IMG/VR virus record: IMGVR_UViG_3300043467_000388
Location: 1 to 28,799 of that record
Source of the DNA: a virus
Direction: 5' to 3' (one strand)
Length of the DNA: 28,799 bases
Part shown: positions 22,870 to 28,799 of the stretch, in pieces
How positions within the stretch are numbered: position 1 is the first letter of the stretch
Layout: every line of letters begins with the position of its first letter
Position numbers and translations under genes: made by a program
The notes under the pieces: generated by a model
The model's input: the letters and a program-made list of their open reading frames with translations, nothing else
The model's database searches: none
Told to the model about the DNA's origin: nothing

Positions 22870-25800
22870 ATGCCAAACGATACTAAACAAGGATTAAGTC
22901 CTGGGGAAATCAAAAACAACGAAATACTATCAGGCTTATCTAAAAAGGCTGTAGAATCTGGTGCTGCTTATGATCCTCAGAAAATTCAAGAAGCTGCTAC
23001 CTCTAGCGATACTGCTTATAAAGGGCAAGAAGCTGATTACGACATTAAACCTTTAGATTATTTTGATCCATATAAAGATTACGTTGCAGACGGAACTCTT
23101 CGTGGTGGACAATTTAGTACAGAAGATCTAAACAACATTCGCGCTAATAACCAATCTAATTGGGAACAAACAGGTAATGCTATTGGTAGAGTAGCAGTAA
23201 ATATAGTGCCTCAAATTTTAAGCAGTGCTTCGGCAATGATAAATATTCCAGGTTACTTTGATGCGGAAGCAGCAGCGACTAATGATGTTGTAAATTGGGC
23301 AGACAGCGTTAAATCTAAAGTAGATAACGAATGGTTACCTATCTATGAAAATAGTCCTGATAAGTTTATGCAGATGGGCGATTGGGCTTGGTGGATGGCA
23401 AGAGGTTCAGGATTAGTAGAATCAATAGCTTCTTTTGCTGCTACGGGTGCAGGAGCAGGTAAACTAGCTTCTATGGGAGCTAAAGGATTAGCTAGAGGAT
23501 TAGCTAAAACTATACTAAGCGCTAAAAATGCTAAGATAGCTGAAGGAGCTACAGCAAGATTAGCAACCGCTACAATGCTTAATCAATCAGAAGCTGTATT
23601 AGAAGCTACTCAAGTATACAATACTACTTTAGAAAATTCTTTAGCTAAAGGAATAAATTACGAAGACTCTCGTAAGAAAGCATCACAAGCAGCTGCTACT
23701 ACGATGAACATTAATAAAGCAAACATTTTATTAAATCTTACATCGGCAGGTGCTTTCTTGTCTCCTCAGAAATTTACTAGACAATTATTAAAAGCTCCAA
23801 GCTTAAGAAAAGTAGGAGGAGAAATTATTAAAGAAGGTACTCAAGAAGCAGGAGAAGAACTTATTAACCTATATGCACAAAAAGCAGGTGAGGCAAGAGG
23901 TAGAGGTGTAAAAGATTACATGGCTCAAGGCTACAAAGACATCGATGCAATGGAAGGTGCAGAAGCAGCTTTTCTTGGTGCTATTGGAGGTATGGGGCAA
24001 ACAGGTATTACAAGCGCAATGCGTGCTTCTAAATATGGCCCAGGTAGTATCAAAAATGAAGATGGTACTAGAACAAGTGCGCTTACTCAAGAAAGAGAAA
24101 GATATACTAAGCAACAAGAAGTTATTCAAGATATGAAAGCAAGCGGTGTTAGAGTTACCGATGCTTTAATGAATATCAAAGAACAACAAGATTTCGAAGC
24201 AAAATTATTTGATGCAAATAGAAGAGGAGATGTAGAAGAAGTAAATCGTTTGCAAGAACAAATGTTTGAAAATCAGGCACTTAAAGCTTTTAGTTCTGGT
24301 AGTACAGAAACTTTAGAAGAATTATACAAAGCTGAAGCACAAAGAGATCCTGCAGAAGTAGGTCCTGAATATATTGCTAAAGCTAACGAAGCGCTTAAAA
24401 GATTAACAGCATTAGAGGATATCTATAATAACTACGAAGGCTACGCTAATGTAGATGAGATCTTTTATAATCGTGCTACTGCTGATAGAGTTGCTATCCA
24501 AGAAAAAAATTTAGATTCTTTAGTTAAGAATTCTCAAATAGATTACGGCCTACAAGTTCGTGAGATTGCTGATAAATATAAATTTAAGCACACTCATGAG
24601 GGAATTATTAAAGAAGAAGGTAAAGAAGTAGATAGAACAGAGTTTACAAGAGAAAGCAGCATTCCTTACAGCCTTTCAGACATTGAAAATAATCCAGGAG
24701 AAACTGAAGAAAATAAAAAAATCTATAAACAATTTTTAAAAGAAGTTAAGAATACTCAAGCTTATAAAGTTCACGAAGGTTATAAAGCTCAATACGATCA
24801 AGTTAGTAAACTAAGAAATGGTCTACAGGAAGAGTTTTCTGAAATTACAAGTGCAGGCTATCAAGAAAAAGTAGTTGCTCAGAAAGAAGAGGCTGCAAAA
24901 GTGAGCGCTATTAAAGATGCTATTCTTGCCGCAACTTCTATTCCAGAGATTGAAAAGTTAGCCGCACAAACCGAAAATGAAACTGTTCAAAATTTAGCAA
25001 AACAAAGATTAGAAGTTATTAATAACCAAAATGCTGCTGCTGCTAAACAAAAAAAGATTGATTTAATTACAGGAGAGATAGGTAATAAAATTACTCAAGC
25101 AACTGAAGAAGATCAAGAAGCTATTGAACAAGAAATAGAAGAAGCAGAGATTAGCCAAGAACGTAAAACAGAATTACGTAATAAATTAGCTAATCGTATT
25201 AAAATGCTTAATGGTGAAGATATTGAAGACACAACTGATTTATCTGATCCAATGAGTGTATTTACTCAAGGCAAAGATTTAGAAGAACAAATTAATCAAG
25301 AAAATAAAGATTTTGAAACTACTCTTCCTACAGATCTTCCAATACCATCGGAAGAAGCAGAAACAGTAGAAAATGAAGTTATTAATGCTACTGAATCTCT
25401 TATCCAACAAGATAAAACTTTCTTAGTAGGATTAGATGCTCAAGGAAACCTCATCTTTAATTACGACAGATCTTCAGAAGGATACAACAGAGCTGCATAT
25501 TTATCTAGAGAATTTAATCAATCAGACTCTTCAGGTATTATTGACCGTGAGGAATTTACTAATACTATTGATAATCCACAAGTTTTAGGACCCAATAATT
25601 TACTAGCAGGTACTAAATTAGTATTATCAGTAGACACTGAGTACGAAGGACAAAAGTATGACCCTAGTTCTACTACAAGAGCTACAATGTCTTGGCCAAA
25701 ACGTTACTCGCAGTTACAACAAATAGCTGCACAAAACGGTGTTCCTGTAACAGAGTTAAACGAATACATTGCTGAGGTTCCTATTAAAGTTACATTAGAA

Positions 25801-28799
25801 AATGGTGAACCAGTATTCTATGTACATGACAATGCATGGTATCGAGAAGAAAATTTAAATGCTACACCTGAAGAAATTGAAGAAGATCGATTAAAAAACT
25901 TTGAAATCCGCAAAGCAGTTATCAAAAAAGGTATAGCAAAATCAAAAGTAGATTACAAAAGCTTTGGTAGACTTTTCAAAACCGCAGATGGTAAACCTGT
26001 AAGTGTTGCTGAAGCGATGCCAGATAGCAAATTAATTATTGCTACAGGAAAAGATGGTGGGTTTAAATTGCCAAATGAAGCAGTACTTAAAGGTGCTACT
26101 ATTATTAATAAATCTAAAACTCAAGAAGGTCGTCCTTATGCTATTGTACAAGTAGGCCCTACAGAATACTTAGCAATTCCTCTACAACGTCAAAAGCTTG
26201 CTAAAGAAGTTGTAGATTCTATTATGTTTGCTATAGAAGCTCACCTAACTAATGATCCTAATAATCCAGTAGTTAAAGCTATTGTAGAAGAAACAGGATT
26301 AGATATCTTAGAGACAGAAGGATTACGTAGATATGTAAATCAATTTACTTATGTATTCCCTACAGAAAAAGCTGAAGGATTAGAAAATATATTATTACAA
26401 GGTGGACAAAAAAGTAGATTAAAATCTAATACACCTCTTATTAGTATTATACCTGCAGGTCAAGCAACTGAGATTCAGTTTGGTAGACCAATTGTTGCTA
26501 TGGGATCTTATGTAGATAAAGCTACTAATCAACAAGTTACTAAATATACTGTAAGTATTTCTAGAAACTTTGAAGGTGTTAAAGGAACTCGTTCTAATAT
26601 TGCAGGAATGGACAAACTTCGTGGAGTATTAGAACTTTCACTTAGCAACGTACTAGTAGAAAACTTAGCATTAAACAAAAATGCTGCTATTATAACCAGT
26701 GCTGATGGCGAGATGATGCCTGTTACTTATTTACAACATGTAAAAGACTCGCACATTACTAACGTGTTGTCAACTAACATTGGTACAGAAGAAAAGCCAG
26801 AATGGGTATACACTATCCAACCGACTGTGTTATTTGACACTAAGTTTGCAGGTATTGATTCTACAAAGAAACAACGTAAAGCACAACCTACTACAAAAGT
26901 AGTTCCTCCACCAATTACTGTAACACCTACTCCTGCTCCAAGTGTTCCCCAAATGGGAACAGTTAATAGAGAAAAAGAAGTATTTTCAGAAACTGATGGT
27001 AAAGGTAGAACTTTTACCTATTTTTCTAATACAGAAGAAAAAAATGGAGTAATTAAAACTACATTTACTTTTAATAGATCTGATAAAGATGCTTCTCAAA
27101 GAAATAATGCTCTTACAGGTATTCCTGTAGAAAAAGCATTGGGAGGTAAATACACTATTAATGAAAACTCTTTATTTGAGGGAATTGAGGTAGTAGGAAT
27201 TTCTGAAATCAGAATAGCAAAAAAAGACGATGGAACAACTGTAGCTGAAGCAACTGCAACAATGGAAGTTTCAGAAGGAAACAGATTTACAGCAGAAGTT
27301 GAATTAGACCCTAATACTACTTATGACGCAGAACTAGCTGCTTTAGAAAAAGAAGATCCACTTGCTAAATTAAATACATTAAGTGCAGGATTAACAGGTG
27401 TTTCAGATGCAATTAAAGCATCTAAAGTATCACAATTAAGAACAGACGAACAAATAGAATTGCTTGCAGCTATTCCAAACATAGCAGAATACAGAGTTTT
27501 TGGAGTAGGCGATATCAATAAAGAACTTATGCCACCAGATGTTTTGGCTAAGTACGAAGAAATATACAACAAGTATGATAAACTAATAACTCCTTTGTTA
27601 CCTGCTTCTACAGCTACAGAAGAAGTAGAAGAGTTAACAGGACAAGCATTAATTGAATCACATGCTGAAGAAATCTTAACTCAAGGAATTCCTTTAAAAG
27701 ATTTAGAAGGCTTTGTAGATAATATTGAGAACGATGTAATTGCTACAGAAGACTTACTTAAACAAGGGTTTGCTTCTAGACAAATGGCTATTGATTCATT
27801 TAAACTAGCTATTGCTAAAGCAAAACAAAATTCTTCTACAACTACTTTAGCTAACGGTATTACTATCAAGATCGACGGTACTACTATTGATGATGCAGAT
27901 CCAGAAGATGATACAACTATTGATGAAAGTATTCCTGCCCTAGAAGCCGAAAGTATTGCTGACATCAAAGAAGAAGCAGGATCTCTGTTATTAAATGGAT
28001 TAGGAACTACCGAGCAATACTCGTTAATTAGTTACCTTGCTGCAGATATCATGCAACAGGCATTAAATGCTAAAGAAGTAGATGGCATTCGTAGAATCGA
28101 AACAGCTCCTATTTTTGAGAAGCATTTAGAAAGTCTTAAGCAAATGCAAAAGCTTTATAAAGAAGCTAACTTGCCTAATAAAGCTAAAAAAGTACAAATG
28201 GTAATTGATCAGTTTGACAAAGCAAAAGCTCTTACTAATCAATACATGAGTTTGTTAACTACAGGTAGTGTTAAAGAAGATTTAGAATTAAACGATAGTG
28301 AGCAAGCAGCAGGATTAGAGAAATTAGTTTACTCTGATGAGTGGGCATTTACAATTAACTCTAAAGCTACAGCTAGTGCAGACTTACGCAAGTTCTTTAG
28401 TTTTGTAGAAGCTAAAAATGAAAATGGAGATTTGATCACAAGTTCTTTAGGATTTCCTGAGATCATTCCTTTTGATGTAGTGTATGATACACTGCATGAA
28501 ATTTTGGCAAATAAACCTGCCGACTATGTAACAATGATTGATACATTGGAAGTATATAAAGATAAACTCCCATGGTTACAGTCTGTTATAGACAACATTG
28601 AGAAAGCTCCTGAGCGTATACAAAATGAGTTTGTATCCGATATGTCTAAGCATCATATCAGTATGCAATTTGTAATGTGGAGTAAACTTCCTAATGGGCA
28701 GTATTCTTTAAAACGTTGGTCAAGTAATGCATCAGCAATTAAAGAACGTCTTCGTCGTACATGGAATAATAACATGCACAATCCATTTGGAGGCTCTAA
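22870..28799 (+). CDS. Giant virion/ejection protein, 5' part (at least 1976 aa, runs off the window)
   Basis: From ATG 22870 the frame stays open to the last base (two bases of the next codon remain), so the TAA that ends the window is out of frame and the gene continues. Residues about 178-360 are Gly/Ala-rich amphipathic or hydrophobic helices (GSGLVESIASFAATGAGAGK) followed by an EGTQEAGEELINLYAQKAGE motif, typical of ejected phage internal proteins. Charged coiled-coil-like helices fill about 400-800. Acidic linkers follow, then mixed alpha/beta sequence to about 1330. A Pro-rich hinge (VVPPPITVTPTPAPSVP) lies at about 1344-1361 and an Asp-rich stretch near 1670-1690. In crAss-like phages giant ORFs here are virion proteins, some containing RNA polymerase. 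I see no DxDGD-type polymerase motif in the visible part, so any polymerase would be downstream. Confidence 0.75.
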   Translation, partial: MPNDTKQGLSPGEIKNNEILSGLSKKAVESGAAYDPQKIQEAATSSDTAYKGQEADYDIKPLDYFDPYKDYVADGTLRGGQFSTEDLNNIRANNQSNWEQTGNAIGRVAVNIVPQILSSASAMINIPGYFDAEAAATNDVVNWADSVKSKVDNEWLPIYENSPDKFMQMGDWAWWMARGSGLVESIASFAATGAGAGKLASMGAKGLARGLAKTILSAKNAKIAEGATARLATATMLNQSEAVLEATQVYNTTLENSLAKGINYEDSRKKASQAAATTMNINKANILLNLTSAGAFLSPQKFTRQLLKAPSLRKVGGEIIKEGTQEAGEELINLYAQKAGEARGRGVKDYMAQGYKDIDAMEGAEAAFLGAIGGMGQTGITSAMRASKYGPGSIKNEDGTRTSALTQERERYTKQQEVIQDMKASGVRVTDALMNIKEQQDFEAKLFDANRRGDVEEVNRLQEQMFENQALKAFSSGSTETLEELYKAEAQRDPAEVGPEYIAKANEALKRLTALEDIYNNYEGYANVDEIFYNRATADRVAIQEKNLDSLVKNSQIDYGLQVREIADKYKFKHTHEGIIKEEGKEVDRTEFTRESSIPYSLSDIENNPGETEENKKIYKQFLKEVKNTQAYKVHEGYKAQYDQVSKLRNGLQEEFSEITSAGYQEKVVAQKEEAAKVSAIKDAILAATSIPEIEKLAAQTENETVQNLAKQRLEVINNQNAAAAKQKKIDLITGEIGNKITQATEEDQEAIEQEIEEAEISQERKTELRNKLANRIKMLNGEDIEDTTDLSDPMSVFTQGKDLEEQINQENKDFETTLPTDLPIPSEEAETVENEVINATESLIQQDKTFLVGLDAQGNLIFNYDRSSEGYNRAAYLSREFNQSDSSGIIDREEFTNTIDNPQVLGPNNLLAGTKLVLSVDTEYEGQKYDPSSTTRATMSWPKRYSQLQQIAAQNGVPVTELNEYIAEVPIKVTLENGEPVFYVHDNAWYREENLNATPEEIEEDRLKNFEIRKAVIKKGIAKSKVDYKSFGRLFKTADGKPVSVAEAMPDSKLIIATGKDGGFKLPNEAVLKGATIINKSKTQEGRPYAIVQVGPTEYLAIPLQRQKLAKEVVDSIMFAIEAHLTNDPNNPVVKAIVEETGLDILETEGLRRYVNQFTYVFPTEKAEGLENILLQGGQKSRLKSNTPLISIIPAGQATEIQFGRPIVAMGSYVDKATNQQVTKYTVSISRNFEGVKGTRSNIAGMDKLRGVLELSLSNVLVENLALNKNAAIITSADGEMMPVTYLQHVKDSHITNVLSTNIGTEEKPEWVYTIQPTVLFDTKFAGIDSTKKQRKAQPTTKVVPPPITVTPTPAPSVPQMGTVNREKEVFSETDGKGRTFTYFSNTEEKNGVIKTTFTFNRSDKDASQRNNALTGIPVEKALGGKYTINENSLFEGIEVVGISEIRIAKKDDGTTVAEATATMEVSEGNRFTAEVELDPNTTYDAELAALEKEDPLAKLNTLSAGLTGVSDAIKASKVSQLRTDEQIELLAAIPNIAEYRVFGVGDINKELMPPDVLAKYEEIYNKYDKLITPLLPASTATEEVEELTGQALIESHAEEILTQGIPLKDLEGFVDNIENDVIATEDLLKQGFASRQMAIDSFKLAIAKAKQNSSTTTLANGITIKIDGTTIDDADPEDDTTIDESIPALEAESIADIKEEAGSLLLNGLGTTEQYSLISYLAADIMQQALNAKEVDGIRRIETAPIFEKHLESLKQMQKLYKEANLPNKAKKVQMVIDQFDKAKALTNQYMSLLTTGSVKEDLELNDSEQAAGLEKLVYSDEWAFTINSKATASADLRKFFSFVEAKNENGDLITSSLGFPEIIPFDVVYDTLHEILANKPADYVTMIDTLEVYKDKLPWLQSVIDNIEKAPERIQNEFVSDMSKHHISMQFVMWSKLPNGQYSLKRWSSNASAIKERLRRTWNNNMHNPFGGS

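Noticed and set aside
23945-24136. Short + strand frame inside the giant ORF
   Set aside because: It is a shifted-frame shadow of the giant ORF, whose own frame remains open and protein-like through this region.
2213-27968. Minus-strand open frames (for example 2213-2458, 4156-4455, 5123-5428, 7090-7371, 27321-27572, 27681-27968)
   Set aside because: Each lies inside a longer + strand gene with recognisable protein features and shows biased, low-complexity composition typical of antisense shadows.
591-28799. Stop-codon reassignment (known in some crAss-like phages)
   Set aside because: Large ORFs are free of in-frame TAG and TGA, and gene ends use TAA with one TGA, so the standard code explains the window. 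The absence of lone TAG stops is noted but fits AT-rich DNA.
22870-28799. Virion RNA polymerase catalytic domain in the giant ORF
   Set aside because: No DxDGD-like metal-binding motif was found in the visible 1976 residues.
28797-28799. TAA at the very end of the window as the stop of the giant ORF
   Set aside because: It is not in the frame set by ATG 22870, which leaves two bases of an incomplete codon, so the gene continues beyond the window.

Overview
The window is a 28.8 kb piece of a tailed-phage genome, most likely a crAss-like phage (Crassvirales) of a Bacteroidota host. The evidence is gene content and order: BspA-type LRR tail protein; lysis cassette; neck proteins; P22 gp4-like tail tubular protein; 1438-aa gp10-like stabilisation ('muzzle') protein; then very large virion cargo proteins. 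The DNA is AT-rich, start codons mostly lack Shine-Dalgarno sequences, and several gaps hold boxes resembling the Bacteroidota -7 element TAnnTTTG. Family assignments come from recognising sequences by eye; no search was run.

All 19 genes lie on the + strand and are tightly packed. Non-coding DNA totals only about 250 bases, the largest gap is 71 bases, and four junctions are TAATG stop/start overlaps. No tRNA, CRISPR array, insertion sequence, integrase or convincing terminator was seen.

Layout: (1) 1-2964, tail/receptor-binding genes: the C-terminus of a fibre protein, a 732-aa PKD + leucine-rich-repeat tail protein and a 57-aa companion. (2) 3036-4676, lysis: a small protein, a single-molecule spanin (lipobox plus C-terminal membrane helix) whose start lies inside the preceding gene, a holin and a Cys/His endolysin. 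(3) 4676-5873: a metallophosphoesterase and two small proteins. (4) 5898-12561, neck and tail: a ring/neck protein, an IHF/HU-like protein, a 91-aa acidic protein, a tail tubular protein and the muzzle protein. (5) 12561-28799, cargo/ejection proteins: 928 aa, 1598 aa, 875 aa and an unfinished ORF of at least 1976 aa that leaves the window.

The most unusual content is in region 5. The 928-aa and 1598-aa proteins carry about twenty copies of an aromatic-x-x-Gly-Gly motif (FADGG, YAEGG, YNNGG), including an exact seven-residue tandem array. The 1598-aa protein also has two successive segments that look like outer-membrane beta-barrel strands, each followed by a nearly identical 38-residue linker. 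A virion protein carrying barrel-like modules could take part in forming a DNA path across a Gram-negative envelope during ejection. That is inference, but a structure prediction could test it.
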